Counted from the stretch's first letter, positions 46,368-55,214 are shown. The stretch is 64,000 bases of DNA from Streptomyces sp. NBC_01428 (GCF_036231965.1 NZ_CP109499.1:7812001-7876000), one strand, 5' to 3'. A program made the numbers and translations. The notes: generated by a model from the letters alone, not told the origin.

Positions 46368-47531
46368 TCACCGGCCGCCGGCCACGAGCAGCGGCGCACC
46401 ACCGCCTGGGCCGGCCTCCGTCGCGGCCGACAGCAGCCCCCGCGTCGCCAGCTCGGGGATCACGCCTTCCCCGAACCAGTACGCCTCCTCCAGGTGCGGA
46501 TATCCCGAGAGCACGAAGTGCTCGACACCCAGCGCGTGGTACTCCTCGATCCGGTCGGCGACCTCGGCGTGGCTGCCCACCAGGGCCGTGCCCGCGCCGC
46601 CGCGCACCAGGCCGACGCCCGCCCACAGATTCGGCGAGATCTCCAGGCCGTCGCGGGAACCGCCGTGCAGCGCCAGCATCCGCTGCTGGCCCACCGACTC
46701 GCTCCGCCCGAGCGCCGCCTGCGCGGCCGCGACGGTGTCCCCGTCGAGATCGTCGAGCAGCCGGTTCGCGGTCGCCCACGCCTCGGCCGACGAGTCCCGC
46801 GAGATCGTGTGCAGCCGGATGCCGAACCGGACCGTGCGCCCCTCGCGCTCGGCGAGACCGCGGATCCAGTCCGTCTTCTCCTTCACCTGGGCCGGGGTCT
46901 CGCCCCACGTGAGGTAGACGTCCGCGTGCCGGGCCGCGACCGGCCCCGCCGCGGCCGAGGAGCCGCCGAAGAAGACCTCCGGGAGCGGGTCGGGCGGCAG
47001 CGCCGTCAGACCGCCCTCGACCTGGTAGTGAACGCCGTCGAAGTCGTACGGCTGCCCGCTCCACACCCCGCGGACGACCGAGAGGAACTCGTCCGTCCGG
47101 GCGTACCGCTGGTCGTGCCCGAGGTGGTCCCCGAAACGCCGCTGTTCGGCCGAGTCGCCGCCGGTGACGACGTTCAGGAGCAGCCGCCCGCGCGTCACCC
47201 GCTGGTACGTGGCCGCCATCTGGGCCGCGAGCGTCGGCGAGATGACACCCGGCCGGAACGCCACCAGGAACTTCAGCCGCTCGGTGTGCTGGGCGAGCGC
47301 CACCGTCGTCAGCCAGGCGTCCTCGCACCAGGTGCCGGTCGGGGTGAGCACCGCCTCGAAGCCCAACTGCTCGGCCGCCTTGGCGATCTGGGCCAGGTAC
47401 TCGATGTCCGGCGCGCGCACACCGCTCGGCCGGCGTGACCGGTCGAGGGTGTTGCCGGTGTAGGCGTGCCGGTCCACCAGGGTCCGGCCGTCGCCGCCCG
47501 TCGGCAGGAACCAGTGCAGGTGAACGGTCAT
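46368..47531 (-). CDS. ssuD: FMNH2-dependent alkanesulfonate monooxygenase
   Basis: A 387-residue luciferase-like monooxygenase that uses reduced FMN and O2 to cleave C1-sulfonates to sulfite and an aldehyde. The opening HLHWFLPTGGDGRTLV, LVAFRPGVISPTLAAQMAATY, NVVTGGD and HFVLSGYPHLEEAYWFGEGV all match SsuD. Its ATG overlaps the ssuA stop by one base (TGATG), so it is co-translated with the binding protein. In this operon it provides sulfite for cysteine synthesis from sulfonates imported by SsuABC. Its partner FMN reductase must come from another locus. Confidence 0.95.
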   Translation of the reverse strand: MTVHLHWFLPTGGDGRTLVDRHAYTGNTLDRSRRPSGVRAPDIEYLAQIAKAAEQLGFEAVLTPTGTWCEDAWLTTVALAQHTERLKFLVAFRPGVISPTLAAQMAATYQRVTRGRLLLNVVTGGDSAEQRRFGDHLGHDQRYARTDEFLSVVRGVWSGQPYDFDGVHYQVEGGLTALPPDPLPEVFFGGSSAAAGPVAARHADVYLTWGETPAQVKEKTDWIRGLAEREGRTVRFGIRLHTISRDSSAEAWATANRLLDDLDGDTVAAAQAALGRSESVGQQRMLALHGGSRDGLEISPNLWAGVGLVRGGAGTALVGSHAEVADRIEEYHALGVEHFVLSGYPHLEEAYWFGEGVIPELATRGLLSAATEAGPGGGAPLLVAGGR

Positions 47532-48562
47532 CAGGACTCCTTGAAGACACGGGGAGCGGTGGTCGACGCCGGCAGGTCACCGTTGAACCGGGGGTCCACG
47601 AAACCACTGAAGTCGACCTTGCCCGGCAGCAGTTTCAGACCGGTGAAGGTGTCGGCGATGGCCTGTTCGGAGGCGATCAGCGGCTTGTCGACCGCGACCG
47701 CGATGCGGCTCGCGTTGGTCCGCTTCACCGACGCGAGCGCCACCTCGTACGGCAGGCCGGTGTCCTTCGCCCACACCTTCGCCCACGCGTCCGGGTGCTC
47801 GTAGACCCAGTCCTGGGCGCGGCGCAGCCGCTCCAGATAGTCCCTGACGGCCGCCGTCTTCTTCTTGTCCCGCAGCGCGCCGGGCGCCGCGACCTGGAAA
47901 CTGAGCCCGTTGACGACCCCCTCGCCGTCGGCCAGGATCCGCCCCTGCTTCGCCTGCAACACCTGCGAGGTGTACGGGTCCCACACCGCCCACGCGTCCA
48001 CCCTGCCGCTGGTGAACGCGGCCAGCGCGTCGGCCGGCTGCAGGTACTTCACCTTGACGTCGGCCGGAGTGAGCCCGGCCTTCTTGAGCGAGGCGATCAG
48101 CTGGTAGTGCGCGGACGAACCCTGCGCCACGGCGATGGACTTGCCCTTCAGCTCCTCGGGCTTCCGCAGCGTCGAGCCCTTCGGTACGAGGATGGCCTCG
48201 CCCTGGGAGTTGCCGTGCCAGGCGGCCACCACTGAGATCTTCGAGTGCGCCCCGGCCGCGAAGACGGGCGGCGTGTTGCCGACGCCGCCGATGTCGACGG
48301 CCTTGGCGTTGACGGCCTCCAGGAGCGGTGGGCCGGAGGTGAACGTCGACCATTTGATCGTGTAGTCGAGGTCCTTGAGCTCACCGGCGGCCCGGAGAAC
48401 CGCCTCGGAACCGCCCTTCTGGTCACCGACGTTGAGCGTGAGGGAGCCCTTGCCGTCGGTTCCGGAACCCGTGCTGGTCTCGGCCGCGGAGTTTCCGCCG
48501 CAGGCCGCGAGCAGCAGGGTCAGGGGCAGCAGCAGGGCGGCGGGGACGGGACGTCGTCGCAT
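47531..48562 (-). CDS. ssuA: Aliphatic sulfonate ABC transporter, substrate-binding lipoprotein
   Basis: A 343-residue exported lipoprotein (lipobox LLLAACGG, Cys near residue 21) with an NMT1/SsuA-type periplasmic-binding fold: LNVGDQKGGSEAVLRAAGEL at the start and KGSTLRKPEELKGKSIAVAQGSSAHY in the first lobe. It captures sulfonates outside the membrane and delivers them to SsuBC. It starts at ATG 48562, 138 bases after ssuB, the only sizeable gap inside the operon, which contains a 15-bp tandem repeat. ssuD is translationally coupled to its end. Confidence 0.94.
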   Translation of the reverse strand: MRRRPVPAALLLPLTLLLAACGGNSAAETSTGSGTDGKGSLTLNVGDQKGGSEAVLRAAGELKDLDYTIKWSTFTSGPPLLEAVNAKAVDIGGVGNTPPVFAAGAHSKISVVAAWHGNSQGEAILVPKGSTLRKPEELKGKSIAVAQGSSAHYQLIASLKKAGLTPADVKVKYLQPADALAAFTSGRVDAWAVWDPYTSQVLQAKQGRILADGEGVVNGLSFQVAAPGALRDKKKTAAVRDYLERLRRAQDWVYEHPDAWAKVWAKDTGLPYEVALASVKRTNASRIAVAVDKPLIASEQAIADTFTGLKLLPGKVDFSGFVDPRFNGDLPASTTAPRVFKES

Positions 48563-48607
48563 GAGGTTCCGTTCGTGGAGGTGGGTGAACCGAAGTGAGG
48601 TGAGCGA

Positions 48608-48645
48608 GGTGAAGCGAGGTGTGGTGAAGCGAGGTGCGGTGAACG
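48608..48645. repeat. 15-bp tandem repeat in the ssuB-ssuA gap
   Basis: GGTGAAGCGAGGTGT at 48608-48622 and GGTGAAGCGAGGTGC at 48623-48637 (one base different), with a degenerate third start at 48638. No function is evident; it may affect spacing between ssuB and ssuA. Confidence 0.6.
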
Positions 48646-48700
48646 GGCGTGCCGGCCGGTGGGGCGAAATGAGGTGGACCGGCGGGCGGGACGGCCGGAT

Positions 48701-49447
48701 TCAGGCGGCCTCGGCGGCGGTGTCGACGCCGAGCCGTTCCAGCAGCCCGGCCCGGAGTGCGGCGAACCGGGGATCGGCGATGTCGCGGGGGCGTTCCAGG
48801 TCGACGCGGGTCTCGTAGGCGATGACGCCGTCGTCCATCACCAGGACACGGTCGGCCAGCAGCACGGCCTCCTCGACGTCATGGGTCACCAACAGGACGG
48901 CGCAGCCCCTGCGTTGCCACAGCTCGCCGACGAGCCGCTGCGCCTTGATGCGGGTCAGGGCGTCGAGTGCGCCGAACGGCTCGTCGAGCAGCAGCAGGTC
49001 GGGTTCGCGGACCAGGGCCCGGGCCAGCGACGCGCGCTGCGCCTCACCGCCGGACAGTGTCTTGGGCCAGGCGTCCGAGCGGTGGGTGAGACCGACCTCG
49101 GTCAGCGCACGCTCGGCCTGTGCGCGGCCGGGCTTCCCGGGCAGCCCGAGCAGCACGTTGCGCCACACCTTCTTCCACGGCATCAGCCGGGGCGACTGGA
49201 ACGCCACCGCCTTGCGGCGCGGAACCAGGACAGTGCCCTCGATGTCGCGGTCGAGTCCGGCGAGGATGCGCAGCAGCGTCGACTTGCCGCAGCCACTGCG
49301 TCCGAGGAGGGCCACGAACTCGCCCGGCCGCACGTCGAGTCGGAGGTGATCGATGACGGCCCGGCCGTCGAAGGAGCGGGTGAGGCCCTCGACCCGTACA
49401 GCCGGGGTCGCCTCGGGGCTCACCGGCCCGTGAACGTCGGTCGCCAT
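48701..49447 (-). CDS. ssuB: Sulfonate ABC transporter ATP-binding protein
   Basis: A 248-residue ABC ATPase with Walker A LGRSGCGKST, Q-loop AFQSPRLMPW, signature LSGGE and Walker B LLLLDEPFGALD, matching the SsuB/TauB group. Only the two D-loop-type features unusual to importers are present, so it is a standard importer ATPase. Its ATG lies 28 bases inside the 3' end of ssuC, indicating translational coupling with the permease. It energises sulfonate uptake through SsuC. Confidence 0.95.
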   Translation of the reverse strand: MATDVHGPVSPEATPAVRVEGLTRSFDGRAVIDHLRLDVRPGEFVALLGRSGCGKSTLLRILAGLDRDIEGTVLVPRRKAVAFQSPRLMPWKKVWRNVLLGLPGKPGRAQAERALTEVGLTHRSDAWPKTLSGGEAQRASLARALVREPDLLLLDEPFGALDALTRIKAQRLVGELWQRRGCAVLLVTHDVEEAVLLADRVLVMDDGVIAYETRVDLERPRDIADPRFAALRAGLLERLGVDTAAEAA

Positions 49448-50328
49448 TGCAGCAACAGCCTTTCGAGGGTACGGACGACGAAGTCGGCGAGCAGGCCGAG
49501 GAAGGCGTAGACGATCAGGCAGACCACGATCACGTCGGTCCGCAGGAAGTCGCGCGCCTGGACCATCAGGAAGCCGATACCGGCGTCGGCGTTGATCTGC
49601 TCAGCGAAGACCAGTGCGAGCCAGGCGATGCCGAGCGAGTAGCGCAGTCCCGTCATCGCGCCGGGCAGCGCACCCGGCAGGATCACGTGCCGCACGAGTC
49701 CCCACCGGGACAGGCCGAGGGACTCACCCGCCTCGATGAGCTGGGAGTCGACGCCGCGGATGCCGGCGTAGACGTTCAGATACAGCGGGAACGACACCCC
49801 GAGGGTGATGATCGCGACCTTCGGGGTCTCGCCGATGCCGAACCAGATGATGAACAGCGGGATGAGGCCGACGAAGGGCACCGTCCGCAGCATCTGCACG
49901 GAGGCGTCCACCAGGTCCTCGCCGATGCGGAACAGCCCCGAGACCAGGGCGAGTCCGGTGCCGACGAGGGTGCCGAGGAGGAGGCCGACGGCGACGCGTT
50001 GCAGGGAGACGCCCATCGCCCCGGGCAGCGAACCGTCCGTGATCAGGTCTCGGCCGACCCGGGCGATGGTGCCCGGAGACGCGAGGACGTCGGGGGTCAA
50101 CACCCCTGTGCTGCTCAGGAGTTGCCACAGGGCGAGCAGCAGGAGAGGTCCGGAGGTGCGACGCAGCCAGCGCGGCACGCGGGCGCGCCGGGTGGAGGCG
50201 GGAACGATGGGTTCGAGCTCGGGTGCCGCGTGGGCCGGTCCGTTCGCGGCTTGGTCCGAGGGGCCGTCCTTGGATATGGGCGACATATCCGGCCCGGACG
50301 AGCCGGGCGGGGCGTGACTGATGCTCAT
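49420..50328 (-). CDS. ssuC: Sulfonate ABC transporter permease
   Basis: A 302-residue BPD-type permease with a proline/alanine-rich cytoplasmic N-terminus (about 1-65) and five or six membrane segments; the EAA loop reads EAGESLGLSRWGLVRHVILPGALP, with SLGIAWLALVFAEQI typical of SsuC/TauC. Start ATG 50328 follows GGAG. It is the first structural gene after the leader peptide (50475-50558) and is followed, overlapping, by ssuB. It forms the membrane channel of the sulfonate importer. Confidence 0.95.
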   Translation of the reverse strand: MSISHAPPGSSGPDMSPISKDGPSDQAANGPAHAAPELEPIVPASTRRARVPRWLRRTSGPLLLLALWQLLSSTGVLTPDVLASPGTIARVGRDLITDGSLPGAMGVSLQRVAVGLLLGTLVGTGLALVSGLFRIGEDLVDASVQMLRTVPFVGLIPLFIIWFGIGETPKVAIITLGVSFPLYLNVYAGIRGVDSQLIEAGESLGLSRWGLVRHVILPGALPGAMTGLRYSLGIAWLALVFAEQINADAGIGFLMVQARDFLRTDVIVVCLIVYAFLGLLADFVVRTLERLLLQWRPTFTGR

Positions 50329-50474
50329 GAAGGCTCCACGGGAGGAGGAGAGCGTCCGGAAGGGGGTACGCCGGAACCCCGACACGTCGGCGGCTCGGCG
50401 TGCGGACACGGGAGAGCCGGACGTGCGGGTGGGGCGGGGCGCGAGAGCGCTGCGGTGCTAGAGAGGCAAGGTCG

Positions 50475-50558
50475 TCAGCAGCCGCGGCGACACGCGGCGG
50501 AGGCCACCCGCAGCAGGTCGATGTGACCGCGCGTGGTGAGCAGGGCTGAACGCAACAT
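50475..50558 (-). CDS. Cysteine-type leader peptide for the sulfonate operon
   Basis: A 27-residue peptide that is too short for routine gene calling: it opens MLRSALLTTRGHIDLLRV and continues ASAACRRGC. The HIDLLRVASAACRR pattern is the recognised actinobacterial leader seen before cysteine and sulfur genes. Two cysteine codons lie near its end, so stalling when charged Cys-tRNA is low could open the downstream ssuC start. The ATG has no ribosome site but lies at the transcription start predicted from the promoter at 50566-50595, making it leaderless. The peptide ends 146 bases before ssuC. Confidence 0.85.
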   Translation of the reverse strand: MLRSALLTTRGHIDLLRVASAACRRGC

Positions 50559-50565
50559 GCGGCAG

Positions 50566-50595
50566 AAACTAGCCAGCTTGTTGGTGCGCGGTCAA
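50566..50595 (-). promoter_or_regulatory. Housekeeping-type promoter of the ssu leader
   Basis: On the minus strand, TTGACC (50590-50595) and TAGTTT (50566-50571) are separated by 18 bases. Transcription would begin at about 50559-50558, that is, at the A of the leader peptide ATG. This is the closest thing to a consensus promoter in the window. Confidence 0.65.
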
Positions 50596-50680
50596 CGGTG
50601 TCTCGCGGAATGGACCCCGCGTATCACTGCGCGGGCGGTCGGTCGGGTGCGGAATCCGGCGTATGGGAGAGGATTGGAAC

Positions 50681-51103
50681 ATGTCCGATGCCTTCACCAC
50701 GCACGTCCTGAACGTCTCCTCCGGATCGTCCGAGACGGTCGTCGACCTGACCCGCGACTGCGAGGCCTTCCTCCGTGAGGTCGCGGCGGGCCGCGACGGT
50801 CTCCTGAACATCTTCGTGCCCCACGCCACCGCCGGGATCGCCGTCATCGAGACCGGCGCGGGCAGCGACGACGACCTCCTTGCCGCGCTGCACACCCTGC
50901 TCCCCGCCGACGACCGCTGGCAGCACCGCCACGGCAGCCCCGGCCACGGCCGGGACCACGTCCTTCCGGCGATCGTCCCGCCGCACGCCACCCTGCCGGT
51001 GGTGGACGGGAGTCTGGAGCTGGGCACATGGCAGTCGGTGTGTCTCGTCGACACGAACAAGGACAACCCGAACCGTCAGGTCCGGCTGAGTTTCCTCGGC
51101 TGA
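50681..51103 (+). CDS. YjbQ-family protein (UPF0047)
   Basis: A 140-residue protein of the YjbQ/UPF0047 family: FTTHVLNVSSGSSETVVDLT at the start, LNIFVPHATAGIAVIETG with the conserved His, and HRHGSPGHGRDHVLPAIVPP, then LELGTWQSVCLVDTN. Members have been proposed as secondary thiamine-phosphate synthases. ATG 50681 follows AGAGGA. It is transcribed from the region shared with the divergent ssu leader and is closed by the hairpin at 51149-51182. The physiological role in this organism is unclear. Confidence 0.92.
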   Translation: MSDAFTTHVLNVSSGSSETVVDLTRDCEAFLREVAAGRDGLLNIFVPHATAGIAVIETGAGSDDDLLAALHTLLPADDRWQHRHGSPGHGRDHVLPAIVPPHATLPVVDGSLELGTWQSVCLVDTNKDNPNRQVRLSFLG

Positions 51104-51148
51104 GACGGCACGAGACGGCACCGGCCCGTTCCTCCTCACCGGCACGCG

Positions 51149-51182
51149 TGGAGCCGACGGCCCTCAGGGACCGTCGGCTCCA
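51149..51182. terminator. Convergent hairpin
   Basis: TGGAGCCGACGG and CCGTCGGCTCCA form a perfect 12-base-pair stem around a 10-base loop, between YjbQ and the convergent MFS gene. Confidence 0.8.
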
Positions 51183-51225
51183 ACGCGTCCGTACGCGACC
51201 TCATATGACGCCACGTCATGCCTGC

Positions 51226-52449
51226 TCAACTCGTCGTGCGGTGGCCGCGCTCCGTGGTCCAGTAGAGGAGCGCCAGCAGAGGAAGCGCAGCGCCCAGGAG
51301 TGTCAGGGCCGTCCAGCCGCCGGCGTGGTAGACGACCGATCCGAGCTGCGAACCGAGCGCGCCGCCCACGAAGAACGTGGCGATGAAAGCGCTGTTGAGC
51401 CGGGCCCGCGCGCCCGCGTCGAGCTGGTAGATCGTGTGCTGGCCGAGGATCAGCGTGGTCTGCACGGCCATGTCGATCAGGATCGCCGCCACGGCGATCA
51501 GGACGACGCTGTGCCCGCCGAAGCCCGCGACCGCGAAGGCCAGCGCGGCGGCCACGAACGCGGCGCCCGTCATCGGACGGACCAGGCCTCGGTCGGCCCA
51601 CCGGCCCGCGAAGGGGGCGACCGCCGCGCCCGCGGCACCGACCAGGGCGAACACACCCACCCCGACAGGGGAGTAGTGGAAGCGGGGACCGGTCAGCACG
51701 AAGGAGACCGTCGTCCAGAAGGCGCTGAACGCTCCGAACATCGCCGCCTGGTAGAGCCCCCGGCGCAGCAGCACCGGGTGGGTGCGCACCAGACGGAGCG
51801 TGGAGCGCAGAACGTGGTGGTAGGGGATCGTCGTGGTGGGGGCGTGCTCGGGCAGGGCCACCCGCAGTGCCACGGCCAGGAGTGCCATCAAACCGGCGGA
51901 GCCGAGGAAGACGACCCGCCAGCCGGCCACGTCGGAGACGAGGCTGCTCAGGGTGCGGGAGAGCAGGATGCCGGTGAGCAGACCGCTCATCACGCGGCCG
52001 ACGACGCGGCCGCGGGCATGGTCGGGCGCGAGGCTCGCGGCGAACGGCACCAGGATCTGGGCGACGACCGAGGTGGCTCCGGCGACCAGTGAGGCGATCA
52101 GCAGCATGGGGAAGCTGGTCGCGAGACCCGCCGCCACCAGTGCCAGCGTGGTGACCGTGAGCAGAGCGGTGATCAGGTTCCGCTTCTCCAGGCGGTCGCC
52201 GAGCGGGACCAGGAACAGCATGCCGAGGACGTAGCCGACCTGCGTGAGCGTGATGAGCGCTCCGGCCGTCGAGGTGCCGATGTGGAAGACGTCGCTCAGC
52301 GAGGAGAGCAGGGGCTGGGCGTAGTAGAGGTTGGCGACCGTCATCCCGGAGGCGACGGCCAGCAGCGCGACCAGCCGGCCGGGCACGCCGGAGGCGGCCT
52401 GCGCCGGTGCGGAGCGGCGGGAGGTCCGGACGTCGGACGATGCGGACAT
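51226..52449 (-). CDS. Major facilitator superfamily exporter
   Basis: A 407-residue DHA1-type transporter with twelve hydrophobic segments. Landmarks are MTVANLYYAQPLLSSLSDVF in helix 1, LVPLGDRLEKRNL in the loop between helices 2 and 3 (the MFS motif A region), and the repeat GRWADRGLVRP in the second half. ATG 52449 follows GAAGG. The upstream 31 codons of the open frame are rejected. Such carriers are proton-driven efflux pumps for drugs or small metabolites; the cargo cannot be read. It is convergent with yjbQ and upstream of no obvious partner. Confidence 0.9.
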   Translation of the reverse strand: MSASSDVRTSRRSAPAQAASGVPGRLVALLAVASGMTVANLYYAQPLLSSLSDVFHIGTSTAGALITLTQVGYVLGMLFLVPLGDRLEKRNLITALLTVTTLALVAAGLATSFPMLLIASLVAGATSVVAQILVPFAASLAPDHARGRVVGRVMSGLLTGILLSRTLSSLVSDVAGWRVVFLGSAGLMALLAVALRVALPEHAPTTTIPYHHVLRSTLRLVRTHPVLLRRGLYQAAMFGAFSAFWTTVSFVLTGPRFHYSPVGVGVFALVGAAGAAVAPFAGRWADRGLVRPMTGAAFVAAALAFAVAGFGGHSVVLIAVAAILIDMAVQTTLILGQHTIYQLDAGARARLNSAFIATFFVGGALGSQLGSVVYHAGGWTALTLLGAALPLLALLYWTTERGHRTTS

Positions 52450-52630
52450 GTGCACCTTCTCGAAAGGTGGGCCGGGAAGCCCGGCTCGGGTGGGAACGCC
52501 GTGCGGTGACGGCATCCCCTTCGAAGCCGTCACAGGGCACAAGCGCCCGGCCGCGCCTCGATCTTCCTCACCGGATGCGATGGTTCGGGATGTCAGTCAT
52601 CTCGAACGGAGATGAGCGTGCCGCGTGTGG

Positions 52631-53113
52631 TCAAGGCGTGGGGCGCACCGGGTGCCGACTCAGCACGGAGACCCTGTTGAAGGCGTTGATGGTGATCGCC
52701 ACCCAGATCACCGCGGAGATCTCGTCGTCCGACAGGACCCGTCGCGCCGCGGCGTAGGCGGTGTCCTGCGCGCCGCCGTTCGCGGGCTCGGTGGTCGCCT
52801 CGGCGAGGGCCAGCGCCGCACGCTCCCGGTCCGTGAACAGCTCGGTCTCGCGCCACGCGGCCAGGACACCGAGCCGCCGGGCGGAGTCACCGGCCCGCAG
52901 CGCCGCCCTGGTGTGCACGTCCAGGCAGAAGGCGCAGCCGTTGATCTGGGACACCCGCAGGTTGACCAGCTCCACCAGCACCCGGTCCAGGCCCGCTTCG
53001 GCGGCGACGGCCCGCACGGCCTCGGACGTCTCGACCAGCGCGTGATAGGCCTTCGGACTCTGCTTGTCGACGAAGACCCGCCGGTCCGTCGCTTCGGCTG
53101 CCGTGTCGCTCAC
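52631..53113 (-). CDS. AhpD-like alkylhydroperoxidase / carboxymuconolactone decarboxylase family protein
   Basis: A 160-residue all-helical protein of the AhpD/CMD family. The redox motif reads NGCAFCLDVH with Cys60, Cys63 and His67, the C-x-x-C-x-x-x-H signature of peroxidase members. It would reduce peroxides using its cysteine pair, perhaps with thiol partners. GTG 53113 is preceded by AAGGAG. It lies alone between an MFS exporter and a PP2C phosphatase on the same strand. No AhpC-like partner is in the window. Confidence 0.92.
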   Translation of the reverse strand: MSDTAAEATDRRVFVDKQSPKAYHALVETSEAVRAVAAEAGLDRVLVELVNLRVSQINGCAFCLDVHTRAALRAGDSARRLGVLAAWRETELFTDRERAALALAEATTEPANGGAQDTAYAAARRVLSDDEISAVIWVAITINAFNRVSVLSRHPVRPTP

Positions 53114-53345
53114 CCTCGACTCCTTCGTGGACCGTGCCCGGCCCCGCTGGGCTCCACCGGCACGCTGGTGATCATTGTCCTACGATCCCCGTACGACGAT
53201 CCGGCGGCCCCCGACGAGCCGGCCGCGCGGGGACCCGGGAAGGACACGCGGACGCTCCGGTGACGACGTCGGGCGGCGGCGGGACGAGCCGTGGCCGGAA
53301 CCGGTGATGGTTTGCCCACTCCCGTGAACACGCGGGCGCACGCGG

Positions 53346-55214
53346 CTACTTCGCGGGGATCTTCTGCTCGAACCAGACGACCTTGCCGCTGCTCACCCTC
53401 GTCGCACCCCACCGCAGGGCGAGCTGGTCGACCAGGAACAGACCGCGGCCGCACTCGTCGCCCGGCGCGGCCTCCCGCATCCGGGGCACCAGCGGCGAGT
53501 CGTCGGTCACCTCGCAGCGCAGCACCTCGGTGCGCAGCAGCCGCAGCGAGATCGGCCGCGAGGCGAAGCGCACGGCGTTCGTCACCACCTCGCTGACCAT
53601 CAGCTCCGTCGTGTCGAGCAGGGCGTCCAGACCCCAGCGCCGCAGGGCCCTGCGGATCAGCCGGCGCGCCTGGCCCGCGGTCATCGGATGAGGGGCCAGG
53701 TACCAGTAGGCGACGCTGTCCGGCGGGAAGCCCTCGAACCGGGCGGTGAGCAGGGCGATGTCGTCGTCCCGGGTGCCCGGGCCGAGCGTCCCGAGGACGT
53801 GGTCGCACAGTGTCTCCAGCGAGGCGGGCCCGGTGGCGGTGGTCTGCAGGCGGAGCCGCAGCTCCTCCACGCCGCTCCCCACGTCGGTGGTGCGCGACTC
53901 GACCAGCCCGTCCGTGTACAGCACCAGGGTCGCCCCGGTGGGCGCGGCCATCTCCACCGACTCGAAGACGACACCTCCGACACCGATCGGGGCGCCGGGC
54001 GGGACGTCCAGCACCTCGGCACGGCCGTCCTCGTGCAGCAGCACGGCGGGCGGATGTCCGGCGTTGGCCATCAGCAGGCGATGCGATATCGGGTCGTAGA
54101 TGGCGTAGAGACAGGTCGCCATGTGATCGCTGCCGAGCCGCTGGGCCTGCTCGTCGAGATGGTGCAGCACCTCGTGGGGCGGCAGGTCGAGGCCGGCGAG
54201 GGTCTGCACGATGGTGCGGAGCTGGCCCATGATCGCGGCGGACGTCATGGAGTGCCCCATGACGTCGCCGACGACGAGCGCGACCCGGTTGCCGGGCAGC
54301 GGGATCGCGTCGTACCAGTCGCCGCCGACCTGGGCGGTCTTCGAGGCGGGCAGATAGCGGCTGGCCAGCCGTACGCCGGTGGGTTCGGGCAGCGACGACG
54401 GGAGCATGGTGTGCTGCAGCGTGTCCGCCACGGCGGCCTCGTGGCCGTACATCACCGCCTTCTGCACCCCGAGCGCGGTGTGGGTGGCCAGTTGCGAGGC
54501 GACGAGCAGGTCGTCCCCGGTGAACGCCGGGCGGTCGGCGCACCGGAGCAGCACGACCGTGCCCATGACGTGATGGCTGCCGTGCAGCGGGGCGATGATC
54601 AGGCGGTGGCCCGGCGCCAGCGGGCCGGGCGGGTGACCGCCGGATGCGAGCAGTTCGTCGACGGCGGACGCGTTCCCGGGTGCGTCCCCGAAGGCGGGAC
54701 GTCCGTCCAGCAGCAGTTCCGCGAGACGCCCGCCGCCGGCCGGCTCCACTCGCTCGGCGACCTCCGGGAGGACGGGTGCCGAAGGGCCGTCGACGGGCGG
54801 AGCCCCCGGCGCGTTCCCGGTGGCCGGCGGGCCGGGGACCTCGCCGCCGTGCAGGCGCAGCACGACGGGTGCGGCCGGCCGTTCCGCCCCCACCGGCAGC
54901 GGGTCGTCGAGATGGATGTGGATGGCGTCGGCGAACGCGGGGACGGCGGCCCGTCGCAGCTCCCGGAGCGTCTCGTCGAGGTCCATCCCGCGGGCGATCC
55001 GCCGTGTCGCCACGTCGAGGTACCGCAGACGGTCCGTCTGCGGCAGGCCGTCCTCGGTCACCGTGGCCACCGGGCCGGTCGTCACGCCGGGCGGACCCGT
55101 CGGGGCGACGGGCGTCCCGGCCGCCGCCACGGCAGGTGCGACGGACACCGCGGCGGACGAGGGAAGGCCGTGCGGCAGGGGAGTGCCCTCATGGGCGATG
55201 TGGTGCTCGGTCAC
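53346..55214 (-). CDS. SpoIIE/PP2C phosphatase with GAF sensor and C-terminal ATPase domain
   Basis: A 622-residue three-domain signalling protein: GAF-like sensor (about 80-260), PP2C/SpoIIE phosphatase (about 270-490; ASRYLPASKTAQVGGDWYDAI, LVVGDVMGHSM, GTRDDDIALLTARF) and a HATPase_c_2 anti-sigma-type domain (about 520-615; MVSEVVTNAVRFA, DECGRGLFLVDQLALRWG). Such proteins combine an RsbU-like phosphatase with an RsbW-like kinase-fold, acting on STAS antagonists to control sigma factors. GTG 55214 is the apparent start, with a weak ribosome site. No STAS or sigma gene is adjacent, so partners are elsewhere. Confidence 0.93.
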   Translation of the reverse strand: MTEHHIAHEGTPLPHGLPSSAAVSVAPAVAAAGTPVAPTGPPGVTTGPVATVTEDGLPQTDRLRYLDVATRRIARGMDLDETLRELRRAAVPAFADAIHIHLDDPLPVGAERPAAPVVLRLHGGEVPGPPATGNAPGAPPVDGPSAPVLPEVAERVEPAGGGRLAELLLDGRPAFGDAPGNASAVDELLASGGHPPGPLAPGHRLIIAPLHGSHHVMGTVVLLRCADRPAFTGDDLLVASQLATHTALGVQKAVMYGHEAAVADTLQHTMLPSSLPEPTGVRLASRYLPASKTAQVGGDWYDAIPLPGNRVALVVGDVMGHSMTSAAIMGQLRTIVQTLAGLDLPPHEVLHHLDEQAQRLGSDHMATCLYAIYDPISHRLLMANAGHPPAVLLHEDGRAEVLDVPPGAPIGVGGVVFESVEMAAPTGATLVLYTDGLVESRTTDVGSGVEELRLRLQTTATGPASLETLCDHVLGTLGPGTRDDDIALLTARFEGFPPDSVAYWYLAPHPMTAGQARRLIRRALRRWGLDALLDTTELMVSEVVTNAVRFASRPISLRLLRTEVLRCEVTDDSPLVPRMREAAPGDECGRGLFLVDQLALRWGATRVSSGKVVWFEQKIPAK

